Shown piece by piece: positions 15,326 to 24,689 of a stretch of 36,275 nt of DNA. How positions within the stretch are numbered: the first letter of the stretch is position 1; the number at the start of each line of letters is the position of its first letter. Source of the DNA: Gammaproteobacteria bacterium (GTDB lineage Bacteria; Pseudomonadota; Gammaproteobacteria; Pseudomonadales; Pseudohongiellaceae); NCBI GenBank assembly GCA_029245905.1, contig JAQWOJ010000050.1:1-36275 (forward strand), read 5' to 3'. The notes below the pieces were generated by a model. It ran no database searches and had not been told where the DNA came from. It saw nothing but the letters and a program-made list of their open reading frames with translations. The position numbers and the translations under genes were made by a program.

Positions 15326-17512
15326 TTGCAAGCCAACCCGAAAAACACGATTGACTCCTTTACCGATGGCTTAACTAGTTATTTGGCCGAGGATCAGGTC
15401 AACGGAGTAAAAAGAGCATATTTTTATGCTGAGCAGGCTCACGAAGGGCAAATCCGTCATAGTGGTGATGCGTATATTAGCCATCCCTTGGCGGTTGCCT
15501 CAATTCTCAGCGAAATGCATATGGATCATCAAAGCCTTATGGCAGCAATGCTTCATGATGTTATTGAAGATACGGGCATAACCAAAACAGCAATAAAATC
15601 TCAATTTGGCAATACCGTTGCTGATCTAGTCGATGGGGTAAGTAAGCTTAATAAAATAACATTTAGCTCTCGCGCAGAAGCACAAGCTGAAAACTTTCAG
15701 AAGATGGCGATGGCCATGGCCAAAGATTTAAGGGTCATACTAGTAAAAATTGCGGATCGTCTTCACAATATGCGCACATTAAAGGTTTTAACCCCGGACA
15801 AACGGAGAAGAATCGCACGAGAAACGTTAGATATTTATGCTCCCATTGCCAACAGATTAGGGATGAATAACGTTCGCATAGAATTTGAAGAGTTGGGCTT
15901 CAAAGCCCTCTATCCAATGCGTGCGAAAAGAATTAGCGCAGAGGTCAAGCGAGTAAGAGGAAACCGCAAAGAAATTGTAAGTCAGATTCAAACTGCATTA
16001 GATGCATGTCTCGAAAGAGAAGAGTTATCAGGTCGAACGGTGGGCAGAGAAAAACATCTCTACAGTATTTATGAAAAAATGCGTAGTCAGAGCAAACCTT
16101 TCTCAGAAATTATGGATGTATATGCTTTCCGCATCATAGTCGACCGAGTGGATACCTGCTACCGAGTTCTTGGGGCAATGCATAGTTTGTATAAGCCGGT
16201 TCCTGGTCGCTTTAAAGATTATATTGCTATACCAAAAACCAATGGCTACCAGTCATTGCATACCACGCTCTTCGGAATGCATGGCGTTCCTATAGAAATA
16301 CAAATACGAACTGAAGATATGGAAGCTATGGCCAATAACGGTATAGCTGGACATTGGCTGTATAAATCGGGCGACGATTTACCTAATAACGCTCATATAA
16401 GAGCTCGAGAATGGGTCAACGGCTTGCTGGAAATGCAAAAACGCGCGGGAAATTCTTTAGAGTTCATTGAGAATGTTAAGATTGATTTATTCCCGGACGA
16501 GATTTACTTGTTTACGCCTAAAGGACAAATATTTGAACTTCCTGCGGGCTCGACAGCGGTAGATTTTGCCTATGCTATCCACACCGACGTAGGCAACGCA
16601 TGCGTAGCATGCCGAATAAGTCGGAGACTAGCTCCCCTAAGCGAGCCTCTCCAAAGCGGACAGACAATCGAAATCATCACTGCTCCAGGGACGCAACCTA
16701 ATCCCGCTTGGTTGAGCTTCGTCGTCACAGGAAAGGCTCGGAGTAATATTCGCCATTATCTAAAAAATCAAAAACGTTCGGAATCAATCGCGCTAGGTAC
16801 TAGGCTTCTCAACAAAGCGTTATCTGCTTTCGACTCCGAGCTGAAATCTATTAGCCAGCAAGACATCAGCATCATTCTTAATCAAACCAATTTGAAAACC
16901 ACTGAACAGTTATTAGAAGAGATAGGCTTAGGCAACCATATGTCCTATATGATCGCGCAAAGATTGGTTTCTGTCTCTAAACCAAGTGTCGCCTCTGACG
17001 GAAATCTAAATTATCAGACCGGTCAAGATACTCTGGCGATTAGGGGTTCTGAGGGAATGGTCATGAATTATGCAAAGTGTTGTCACCCAATTCCAGGGGA
17101 CCCTATAGTTGGTCACATAAGTTCAGGGCGCGGAATGGTAATCCATACAGAAAACTGTAACAACGTAATTGATATTCGAGATAATCCAGACAAATGTGTT
17201 TCGGTGACATGGGATCCTAATGTCGAAGGAGAATTTTCAGTAGAATTCCGGGTAGAACTAGAGAATCAGCGCGGAATAATTGCCACGCTAGCGACAACTA
17301 TTACTGGGGCGGAAGCGAATATCGAAAAAATTAGTACGTTAGAGCGAGATGCCAGGTTTAGCATTGTGAATTTATCTTTAAATGTTAGGAATCGTGTGCA
17401 CCTAGCTCGGGTAATGAAGAGGGTACGGCTAATAAAAGCCGTTGCTCGAGTAACCCGAGTCAAAAGCCGCAAAGTACGTAAAACAATAAAAACACCTCTG
17501 GGTAGCAACTAA
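15326..17512 (+). CDS. spoT: Bifunctional (p)ppGpp synthetase/hydrolase SpoT
   Basis: SpoT makes and breaks (p)ppGpp. In order over 728 residues: an HD hydrolase domain with HDVIEDT at 77-83 and ADRLHNMRTLKVL; a synthetase domain with YSIYEKM, RFKDYIAIPKTNGYQSLHT (the RxKD signature at 295-298 marks the bifunctional class rather than RelA's ExDD) and EIQIRTEDME; a TGS domain with IYLFTPKGQIFELPAGSTAVDFAY; and C-terminal zinc-finger-like (AKCCHPIPGDPIVG) and ACT regions. Both active sites look intact. The only start that fits the family is TTG at 15326, without a Shine-Dalgarno sequence and right after a hairpin. ridA starts overlapping the stop by one base. Confidence 0.96.
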   Translation: MQANPKNTIDSFTDGLTSYLAEDQVNGVKRAYFYAEQAHEGQIRHSGDAYISHPLAVASILSEMHMDHQSLMAAMLHDVIEDTGITKTAIKSQFGNTVADLVDGVSKLNKITFSSRAEAQAENFQKMAMAMAKDLRVILVKIADRLHNMRTLKVLTPDKRRRIARETLDIYAPIANRLGMNNVRIEFEELGFKALYPMRAKRISAEVKRVRGNRKEIVSQIQTALDACLEREELSGRTVGREKHLYSIYEKMRSQSKPFSEIMDVYAFRIIVDRVDTCYRVLGAMHSLYKPVPGRFKDYIAIPKTNGYQSLHTTLFGMHGVPIEIQIRTEDMEAMANNGIAGHWLYKSGDDLPNNAHIRAREWVNGLLEMQKRAGNSLEFIENVKIDLFPDEIYLFTPKGQIFELPAGSTAVDFAYAIHTDVGNACVACRISRRLAPLSEPLQSGQTIEIITAPGTQPNPAWLSFVVTGKARSNIRHYLKNQKRSESIALGTRLLNKALSAFDSELKSISQQDISIILNQTNLKTTEQLLEEIGLGNHMSYMIAQRLVSVSKPSVASDGNLNYQTGQDTLAIRGSEGMVMNYAKCCHPIPGDPIVGHISSGRGMVIHTENCNNVIDIRDNPDKCVSVTWDPNVEGEFSVEFRVELENQRGIIATLATTITGAEANIEKISTLERDARFSIVNLSLNVRNRVHLARVMKRVRLIKAVARVTRVKSRKVRKTIKTPLGSN

Positions 17513-17895
17513 TGGCTCGCAAAAAAGCAATACAAACAGATAAGGCACCTAAAGCTATAGGCCCGTATTCTCAAGCGATAGAGTTGGACTCCTTAATATT
17601 TCTCTCAGGCCAAATTCCTTTGATCCCAGAAACCATGAAGGTTGTTGAGGGGGGCATAGCTGAACAAACCCATCAAGTTTTTAAAAATCTCGAGGCCGTA
17701 GCCAGAGAATCAGGAGGCAGTTTAAATAATGCCTTGAAAATAAATATCTTTCTGACCGACTTAACTAATTTTACAGCTGTAAATGAAATTATGACTCAGT
17801 ATTTTCATGAGCCTTTTCCCGCGAGAGCAACTATACAAGTAAGCGCTTTGCCAAAATCGGCCTTGATAGAAATAGACGCGGTAATGGCGCTTTAG
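17512..17895 (+). CDS. ridA: RidA family enamine/imine deaminase
   Basis: RidA hydrolyses reactive enamine/imine intermediates such as 2-aminoacrylate. The 127 residues match the YjgF/YER057c/UK114 family: APKAIGPYSQAIELDSLIFLSG in two blocks, then AEQTHQVFKNLEAVARESG and the substrate-binding Arg105 in FPARATIQVSALP, followed by IEIDAVM. The ATG overlaps the spoT TAA (TAATG), so translation is coupled. The order spoT-ridA-recG is common in gammaproteobacteria. Confidence 0.96.
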   Translation: MARKKAIQTDKAPKAIGPYSQAIELDSLIFLSGQIPLIPETMKVVEGGIAEQTHQVFKNLEAVARESGGSLNNALKINIFLTDLTNFTAVNEIMTQYFHEPFPARATIQVSALPKSALIEIDAVMAL

Positions 17896-17991
17896 ACCAT
17901 CGCCTCATAATTTTTAGTCTCCCACTTCTAGCCCAATACCTAAAAAGCTCTTATACTAATAAAGAATAAGTCGTTAACGCATTTTTAAATT

Positions 17992-20079
17992 ATGCCGGAA
18001 AAATCCCTGGATCAGATCCCACTAACGTATTTGAAAGGCATTGGCCCATCGCTAGAAAAAAAGTTTGCGCTACTCCAGATTTTTAACCTTAGAGACCTAC
18101 TTTTCCACTTGCCTCACCGTTACGAAGATCGCACAAAAATACATTCCATCGATAAAATTGAACTTGGTGAACACGTTTTATTGCGAGGAAAGATCGTATC
18201 TAACAGCATCCAATTTGGTAGGCGTAGAAGCTTAGTTTGTTCAATAACTGATAATACTGGTGTTATTAGCCTTCGGTTTTTCCATTTTAGTGGAGGGCAA
18301 AAAACAGCTTTAGCTAGCGAAAAATATGTTCAATGTTATGGAGAAGTGCGAAGAGGTAGAAGTGGATTGGAGATTTATCATCCTGAATACAAAATTGTAG
18401 ATGGTCCTGACGCGCCGTTAACTGAAGATTCGTTGACTCCAATTTATCCAACAACCGAGGGTATGCAACAATCTAGGCTTCGCTATTTTATAAATCAGGC
18501 GCTAGAAATATCGGATAGTTCTGAGGACATACAAGATTTACTGCCTTTGGAAATTGCCAGTAAATTCAATCTCTGCGGATTAATCACCGCCCTACAGATT
18601 GTTCATCATCCTCCATGTGATTCACCACTGCACTGGACAAGCGACAAGTTTAACTCTGGTCAAAAAAGACTAGCATTTGAAGAGTTACTGGCTCATCAGC
18701 TTTGCATGCGCAAATCGAGAAGTAATTTACAAGAAAAAACTGCACCTGCTCTTAGAAGCAATAACCGTTTAATTAACCTATTTCTTAAACATTTACCTTT
18801 TAAATTAACCGCAGGCCAGCAATTAGCATTTCAAGAAATATCTGCAGACCTAAACAACAAGGTTCCAATGTTGCGGCTTCTGCAAGGTGATGTGGGGTCA
18901 GGTAAAACAGTCATAAGTGCGCTAGCATCTCTGCATGCAATAGATAGCGGGTTTCAAGTTGCGTTTATGGCGCCAACCGAAATACTCGCAGAGCAACATT
19001 TCGAGTCTTTTATGCAATGGTTTTCGCATTTAGGCATAAAAGTAGGTTGGCTTAGTGGAAAATTAAAAGGAGCTTCAAGAGCGCAACAGTTAAAAAACCT
19101 CGCTAGTGGCGACTGTCAAATGATTATAGGGACCCACGCTCTATTCCAAGACGATGTTGAGTACAAAAGCCTAGGGTTAATAATCATAGATGAGCAACAT
19201 CGCTTCGGGGTGCATCAGCGATTGACATTAAAGGATAAAGCTCGCAATACGGCGCTTAGTCCCCACCAACTGATAATGACAGCCACTCCAATCCCAAGGA
19301 CACTTGCGATGAGCGCATATGCTGATCTAGACAGCTCTGTCATCAAGGAGTTACCGCTAGGCAGACTCCCAATTGATACGGCTATTGTATCTAATCACAG
19401 ACGAGGCGAGGTTGTTAAATCGATCAGAAAAGCCTGTGCTGGGGGTAATCAGGCATATTGGGTGTGCACACTAATCGAAGAATCGGAAGCTTTAAGTATC
19501 GAGGCTGCTGAAGTTACCGCAGAGCAACTAGCTAAACTCCTGCCCGATATTAGTATTGGTTTAGTCCATGGAAGAATGAAACCAGAAGAAAAGAAATCCG
19601 TGATGACCAATTTTAGGGAGAAATTAATCCAAGTTCTGGTAGCAACAACGGTTATTGAAGTTGGCGTTGATATCCCTAATGCGAATCTGATGATAATCGA
19701 AAACCCAGAGAGATTAGGCCTTGCTCAACTTCATCAACTTCGGGGACGAGTAGGTCGTAGCGATATACAGAGTTACTGCATCTTGCTATATCAACCACCC
19801 CTTTCTAAGGCAGCCAAGGAAAGACTCTCTGTTATGCGGGATAGCACCGACGGTTTTTATATTGCTGAGAAGGACCTCGAACTTCGGGGTGCAGGGCAAA
19901 TTCTAGGTACTCAGCAAACTGGGTTGATGTCGTTCAAAATCGCCGAAATAGGACGAGACGCCTACCTTCTAGATGAAGTCAAGGAATCATCAGAGCTTAT
20001 TTTCGAACACTATCCCGAGGTGGCTGAATCCCTAATCCACCGTTGGCTTGGAGAGCGGAAGAACTATGCTAGCGTTTAA
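17992..20079 (+). CDS. recG: ATP-dependent DNA helicase RecG
   Basis: RecG reverses stalled replication forks and branch-migrates Holliday junctions. The 695 residues have an N-terminal OB-fold wedge domain (about 10-270) and two helicase lobes. Walker A GDVGSGKT is at 299-306, and MAPTEILAEQH, GTHALFQDDV, the DEQH box in IIDEQHRFGVHQR, ATPIPRTLAMSAY, TTVIEVGVDIPNA and RGRVGRSD follow. The C-terminal DLELRGAGQILGTQQTG is also family-typical. Length is normal. A TATACT at 17952-17957 may serve as a -10 for it, without a clear -35. Confidence 0.97.
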   Translation: MPEKSLDQIPLTYLKGIGPSLEKKFALLQIFNLRDLLFHLPHRYEDRTKIHSIDKIELGEHVLLRGKIVSNSIQFGRRRSLVCSITDNTGVISLRFFHFSGGQKTALASEKYVQCYGEVRRGRSGLEIYHPEYKIVDGPDAPLTEDSLTPIYPTTEGMQQSRLRYFINQALEISDSSEDIQDLLPLEIASKFNLCGLITALQIVHHPPCDSPLHWTSDKFNSGQKRLAFEELLAHQLCMRKSRSNLQEKTAPALRSNNRLINLFLKHLPFKLTAGQQLAFQEISADLNNKVPMLRLLQGDVGSGKTVISALASLHAIDSGFQVAFMAPTEILAEQHFESFMQWFSHLGIKVGWLSGKLKGASRAQQLKNLASGDCQMIIGTHALFQDDVEYKSLGLIIIDEQHRFGVHQRLTLKDKARNTALSPHQLIMTATPIPRTLAMSAYADLDSSVIKELPLGRLPIDTAIVSNHRRGEVVKSIRKACAGGNQAYWVCTLIEESEALSIEAAEVTAEQLAKLLPDISIGLVHGRMKPEEKKSVMTNFREKLIQVLVATTVIEVGVDIPNANLMIIENPERLGLAQLHQLRGRVGRSDIQSYCILLYQPPLSKAAKERLSVMRDSTDGFYIAEKDLELRGAGQILGTQQTGLMSFKIAEIGRDAYLLDEVKESSELIFEHYPEVAESLIHRWLGERKNYASV

Positions 20080-20158
20080 GGCAATCTGTCGTAACCTTAT
20101 CGATCTTAGCCTGATAGCTTACTCCTCTGTAAAAATCCTTTTATTATTGAAAAAATAA

Positions 20159-21073
20159 ATGAACCGATTAAAGAAATTCAAGTCTAGTTCTCGCCGCCTT
20201 TTAAGGTCTATATACTTTAAAATGCGATATAAAATTCCGATACTTATTGAGCTTACCAGGCTAAATCGCCCAATTGGCATATATCTTCTTCTCTGGCCGA
20301 CTATTAGTGCGCTCTGCGTCGCTGCAGAGGGGCTCCCATCTTCTTCTCTGCTCTTAATTTTTCTTTTAGGTACAATCGTAATGCGTTCAGCTGGGTGTTG
20401 CATAAACGATTTTGCTGACCAAAGAATAGACGGAGATGTAAAAAGAACAGAAAAGCGCCCGTTAGTTAGTGGGGCTCTTAAAAGATCTGAGGCGTTAGTT
20501 TATTTCGGTATTTTGTCTAGCCTTGGCTTTATTTTAGTTTTATTCACAAATACAGAGACGATTCTGGTTTCAATATGCTCAATTGCAATAATAGTTTTAT
20601 ACCCTTTTGCAAAACGCTTTACAAATTTACCTCAAGTTATTCTTGGTATTGCTTTCTCTTGCGGAATTCTTATGGCATTCACGGCAACAACGAAAAATAT
20701 TCCTGAAATAGCCTATCTACTCTTTTTTGCAAATGTCCTATGGACTATCGCTTACGATACACAATACGCGATGGTAGATAGAGAATTCGATTTGAAAATA
20801 GGAGTTAAGTCTACTGCTATCTTGTTCGGAAACGCAGACCGTCTAGCAATCGGTCTATTGCAAGCGGGCTTTCTAACAGCTTTTTCCCTTTTAGGTCGTC
20901 AGTTAGACTTTAACTATGGCTTTTATGTTGCTCTTTCTGGCGCAGGCTTATTATTAATCTATCAACAGTACCTTATAAAAGATAGGGTGCCTGACCTATG
21001 TTTTAAAGCATTTGCAAATAATAACTGGGTCGGACTGCTAATGTTTGCCGGCATCTTGCTAAATTATTTTTAA
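20159..21073 (+). CDS. ubiA: 4-hydroxybenzoate octaprenyltransferase UbiA
   Basis: UbiA attaches the prenyl tail to 4-hydroxybenzoate in ubiquinone synthesis, in the inner membrane. The 304-residue protein has about eight to nine membrane segments and both Asp-rich prenyltransferase motifs: NDFADQRIDGDVKRT with KRPLVSGAL, and DTQYAMVDREFDLKIGVKST. The end, CFKAFANNNWVGLLMFAGI, is also typical. An internal ATG at 20222 would remove 21 basic N-terminal residues and give the more usual length. Neither start has a convincing Shine-Dalgarno sequence. ubiC was not seen nearby. Confidence 0.95.
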   Translation: MNRLKKFKSSSRRLLRSIYFKMRYKIPILIELTRLNRPIGIYLLLWPTISALCVAAEGLPSSSLLLIFLLGTIVMRSAGCCINDFADQRIDGDVKRTEKRPLVSGALKRSEALVYFGILSSLGFILVLFTNTETILVSICSIAIIVLYPFAKRFTNLPQVILGIAFSCGILMAFTATTKNIPEIAYLLFFANVLWTIAYDTQYAMVDREFDLKIGVKSTAILFGNADRLAIGLLQAGFLTAFSLLGRQLDFNYGFYVALSGAGLLLIYQQYLIKDRVPDLCFKAFANNNWVGLLMFAGILLNYF

Positions 21074-21106
21074 CAAACGAAAAGTAAAATAACTTATCGA
21101 AAAAAC

Positions 21107-22300
21107 TTATCTTCCGGTAAAAGCCTGAATCCCGGTTTGAGTTCTCCCGAGTATTAGTGCGTGAATATCCTGGGTCCCTTCATAAGTATTAACAACCTCT
21201 AGATTCTGCGAGTGCCTCATAATCGGATATTCATCTGAAATACCGTTACCACCAAGCATGTCTCTTGCTTCTCTGGCAGCATCAAGAGCTTTCAGGCATG
21301 AATTTCTTTTAAGTAGCGAAATTAATGGAGGGGCAAGCTTTCCCAAATCTTTTAGCCGAGAGGCTTGCAAGCAACCTTGCAAGCCCAAACTTATATCGGT
21401 CTGCATTTGCGCTAATTTCTTTTGGATTAATTGATTTGCCGCGAGCGGCCGACCAAATTGCTTCCTGTCCACAGTGTACTTTAATGCGCTGTGCCAACAG
21501 GTTTCCGCTGCGCCAAGCGAACCCCAGGCTATTCCCAAACGAGCTGAATTAAGACAGCTGAACGGGCCATTAAGACCACTAGCGCCTGGTAGTTTGTTTT
21601 CTTCTGGAACAAACACTTCGTCCATCACAATCTCGCCAGTCACTGAAGCACGAAGAGCTAATTTGCCTTCGATTTTAGGGGCGCTTAGCCCCTCCATACC
21701 CTTCTCTAATATAAAACCAGAAATAACACCTTCAGCATCTTTCGCCCAAACAATAAAAATATCAGCGATTGGCGAATTGCTTATCCAATTTTTAGCGCCG
21801 GAAATACTATAGCCCCCAGTTACTGCTCTCGCGCGGGTGTTCATCCCGCCAGGATCCGACCCGTGATCGGGCTCGGTTAAGCCGAAGCAACCGATAAATT
21901 CTCCCGTCGCCAATTTAGGCAAATATCTCTCCTTCTGACTCTCGCTTCCGAAGGTATTAATCGGATGCATTACTAAGCTGGATTGCACCGACATCATGGA
22001 GCGATAACCAGAATCAACAGCTTCTATCTCCCGAGCAATTAAGCCATAACAGACATAATTCATGCCTGCACAGCCATGACCTTCGATCATAGGTCCAAGC
22101 AAGCCAAGCGAACCCATTTCAGTGAAAATTTCGGGATCTGTTTGCTCGTTACGATAAGCATCTCTAACTCTCGGCAATAACTTATTCTGCGCATACTGCT
22201 TCGCAGTGTCGCGAACCATCCGCTCTTCTTCAGATAATTGCTCTTCCAATAAAAAAGGATCCTGCCAGTTGAATGGCACATCATCCGCTCTAACAGACAT
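21107..22300 (-). CDS. gcdH: Glutaryl-CoA dehydrogenase (acyl-CoA dehydrogenase family)
   Basis: This FAD enzyme oxidises and decarboxylates glutaryl-CoA to crotonyl-CoA in lysine/tryptophan breakdown, passing electrons to ETF. The 397 residues have the acyl-CoA dehydrogenase fold: [69 protein letters not shown]. The region around the catalytic Glu374, [16 protein letters not shown] followed by TGIQAF, is characteristic of GcdH within the superfamily. A good Shine-Dalgarno sequence (AGGAG) precedes the ATG. It is divergent from uvrD. No lysine-degradation partner is in the window. Confidence 0.92.
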   Translation of the reverse strand: MSVRADDVPFNWQDPFLLEEQLSEEERMVRDTAKQYAQNKLLPRVRDAYRNEQTDPEIFTEMGSLGLLGPMIEGHGCAGMNYVCYGLIAREIEAVDSGYRSMMSVQSSLVMHPINTFGSESQKERYLPKLATGEFIGCFGLTEPDHGSDPGGMNTRARAVTGGYSISGAKNWISNSPIADIFIVWAKDAEGVISGFILEKGMEGLSAPKIEGKLALRASVTGEIVMDEVFVPEENKLPGASGLNGPFSCLNSARLGIAWGSLGAAETCWHSALKYTVDRKQFGRPLAANQLIQKKLAQMQTDISLGLQGCLQASRLKDLGKLAPPLISLLKRNSCLKALDAAREARDMLGGNGISDEYPIMRHSQNLEVVNTYEGTQDIHALILGRTQTGIQAFTGR

Positions 22301-22423
22301 AAAAATCTCCTACTACATACTCAAATAACTTGACGGCGAGATACAGGTCCCTATTCTAGCAAATTAAACGCCATTCTCTAAGTAGCCAATTCAATCCTTA
22401 AACCTTCCTAAATTTAATACGAA

Positions 22424-22456
22424 TTGACATGCGCCGTGGTCACATTTTGATAGAAT
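22424..22456 (+). promoter_or_regulatory. Candidate uvrD promoter close to the start codon
   Basis: A perfect -35, TTGACA (22424-22429), is followed by TTGATA at 17-base spacing (22447-22452) and by the better hexamer TAGAAT at 22451-22456 (spacing 21). Either would put the transcript start within a few bases of the uvrD ATG at 22465, implying a very short or absent leader. No LexA box (CTGT-N8-ACAG) was seen. Confidence 0.4.
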
Positions 22457-22464
22457 AGGTCCCC

Positions 22465-24681
22465 ATGGAAGTTTCCCACATTCTCAGCCCACTTAATGAT
22501 GATCAACGAAATGCGGTTGCCAGCCCAGCGAATAATTTGCTTGTGCTTGCTGGCGCCGGCAGTGGTAAAACCCGCGTGCTCGTGCATCGGATCGCTTGGC
22601 TTATTCAGGCAGAAAACATTTCACCATTTGCGATACTAGCTGTCACCTTTACAAATAAAGCAGCAAGAGAGATGCGCGGCAGAATTGAAGAAATTTTAGG
22701 CCAGCCCAGCAGTCGAATGTGGGTGGGCACATTTCACGGTTTAGCTCATAGACTCCTTCGGTCACATTGGAGAGAAGCTCGCCTCCCACAAGATTTTCAA
22801 ATTCTTGATGCGGATGACCAACTTCGGCTAATTAAGCGACTACTAAGATCATCAAACATCGACGAAGAAAGGTGGCCAGCAAAGCAGTGTCAATGGTACA
22901 TCAATTCCCAAAAAGATGAAGGACTGCGGGCGAAGAACGTCGAGCACTTTGAAGATGAGTATACGAAAACTCTTTTAACGATCTACAAGACATACGAAGA
23001 CGCCTGCGAGAGAGGCGGTATGATTGACTTTGGGGAAATTCTACTTCGAGCTCATGAGCTTTGGTTGCATAATCCTGAAATCCTCGAGCACTATCAAAAA
23101 CGTTTCCAATTCATCCTGGTAGATGAATTCCAAGATACCAATTCAATCCAGTACGCTTGGCTTCGCGTCCTTGCTGGAAATCAAAACCAAATGATGGTGG
23201 TCGGAGATGACGATCAGTCAATCTATGGTTGGCGAGGCGCAAAAATCGAAAATATTCAGAAATTTAACGTAGATTTCCCTGACGCGGACATTGTTCGTTT
23301 AGAGCAAAATTATCGGTCTACTTCAACAATTCTAAATGCTGCAAACAAATTGATTTCTAATAACCATAGTAGGTTAGGGAAAAATCTTTGGACCGACGGA
23401 TCAGAAGGAGAACAAATCAGTCTCTATGAGGCTTTCAATGAGCAAGATGAAGCAAGGTTTATAGTTGATCGGTTACAAGATTGGTCTAACGGGGGAAATC
23501 ACCGTAGCGATAGTGCGATTCTATATCGTTCTAATGCACAATCGCGAGAATTAGAGGATGCTTTATTGCGGGTGGGTATGCCATACGTCATTTACGGCGG
23601 CCACCGATTCTATGAGCGGCTCGAAATAAAAAACGCCCTTGCTTACCTGCGTTTATTAGTAAATCGAGATGACGACACTGCGATCGAACGCATTATAAAT
23701 ATTCCAACCAGGGGTATTGGAGGAAGGACTATAGATATGGCTCGCAGTGTCGCGAGAGAAAACAATTGTTCCTTATGGCAGGCTTGTACAAAATGTATCA
23801 ATGAAAGCATATTATCTTCGAGAGCGACCAATGCTCTGCTTGCATTTATGAAGTTAATTGATGAGTTAGATTCTGCTTCCTCGAATATGGAATTGCATCA
23901 AAAAGCAGAGCATATAATTATGCAGAGCGGCCTTATAAAGCATCACGAGAAGGAAGGTGGAGAAAAAGCTCGAAGCCGTATAGAAAATCTTGAAGAGTTA
24001 GTCACCGCTTGCGGTAATTTCGACGATGCCGAGCTCGTAGCAGAAGAAGGAAAAGGTATTGATCTGACCGCAAAGGACTTCCTCACTGCCTTTTTAGATC
24101 AGGCCTCTTTAGATTCTGGTGATACACAAGCAAGCGAAAATGAAGACGCCGTGCAACTTATGACATTGCACTCAGCAAAAGGCCTAGAGTTTAATCTCGT
24201 CTTCTTAGCCGGGATGGAAGAAGGGTTGTTCCCCCATAAGATGTCTATGGATAATATTAGCGGGCTTGAAGAGGAAAGAAGACTTTGTTACGTGGGGATT
24301 ACAAGAGCGAAGAATAAACTTTACATGAGTCATGCCGAGTCTCGACGACTTCATGGGGACGTCATCTTATGTCGGCCTTCAAGATTTATTAATGAAATCC
24401 CGCAAGAATTAGTCGACGAAATACGTTTAAAAACGACGATACGGACGGCTGGCTCATCAAAGTCGAAAAACAGCGGATCACATCTGCGAGTCACTGGACA
24501 GATCGAGGTCCCACAAACCGAATTGTCTCTTGGACAGCGCGTTGCTCATGGCAAGTTCGGTGAGGGTGTAGTCCTAAACTACGAAGGTCAAGGCAACAAT
24601 GCACGAGTACAGGTAAATTTTGACACTTCTGGTAGTAAGTGGTTGGTCCTTTCTTATGCTAAATTAAAGCCTCTCAGTTAA
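22465..24681 (+). CDS. uvrD: DNA helicase II UvrD
   Basis: UvrD is a 3'-5' SF1A helicase for nucleotide excision and mismatch repair. The 738 residues follow E. coli UvrD closely: start MEVSHILSPLNDDQRNAV, Walker A AGAGSGKT (29-36), AVTFTNKAAREMRGR, MWVGTFHGLAHRLLRSHW, Walker B LVDEFQDTNSIQYAWLR, GDDDQSIYGWRGA, RLEQNYRST, QLMTLHSAKGLEF, EEERRLCYVGITRAKNKL. The C-terminal TUDOR-like end (LGQRVAHGKFGEGVV) separates it from Rep. dctP follows after only eight bases. Confidence 0.96.
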   Translation: MEVSHILSPLNDDQRNAVASPANNLLVLAGAGSGKTRVLVHRIAWLIQAENISPFAILAVTFTNKAAREMRGRIEEILGQPSSRMWVGTFHGLAHRLLRSHWREARLPQDFQILDADDQLRLIKRLLRSSNIDEERWPAKQCQWYINSQKDEGLRAKNVEHFEDEYTKTLLTIYKTYEDACERGGMIDFGEILLRAHELWLHNPEILEHYQKRFQFILVDEFQDTNSIQYAWLRVLAGNQNQMMVVGDDDQSIYGWRGAKIENIQKFNVDFPDADIVRLEQNYRSTSTILNAANKLISNNHSRLGKNLWTDGSEGEQISLYEAFNEQDEARFIVDRLQDWSNGGNHRSDSAILYRSNAQSRELEDALLRVGMPYVIYGGHRFYERLEIKNALAYLRLLVNRDDDTAIERIINIPTRGIGGRTIDMARSVARENNCSLWQACTKCINESILSSRATNALLAFMKLIDELDSASSNMELHQKAEHIIMQSGLIKHHEKEGGEKARSRIENLEELVTACGNFDDAELVAEEGKGIDLTAKDFLTAFLDQASLDSGDTQASENEDAVQLMTLHSAKGLEFNLVFLAGMEEGLFPHKMSMDNISGLEEERRLCYVGITRAKNKLYMSHAESRRLHGDVILCRPSRFINEIPQELVDEIRLKTTIRTAGSSKSKNSGSHLRVTGQIEVPQTELSLGQRVAHGKFGEGVVLNYEGQGNNARVQVNFDTSGSKWLVLSYAKLKPLS

Positions 24682-24689
24682 CCCCCATT

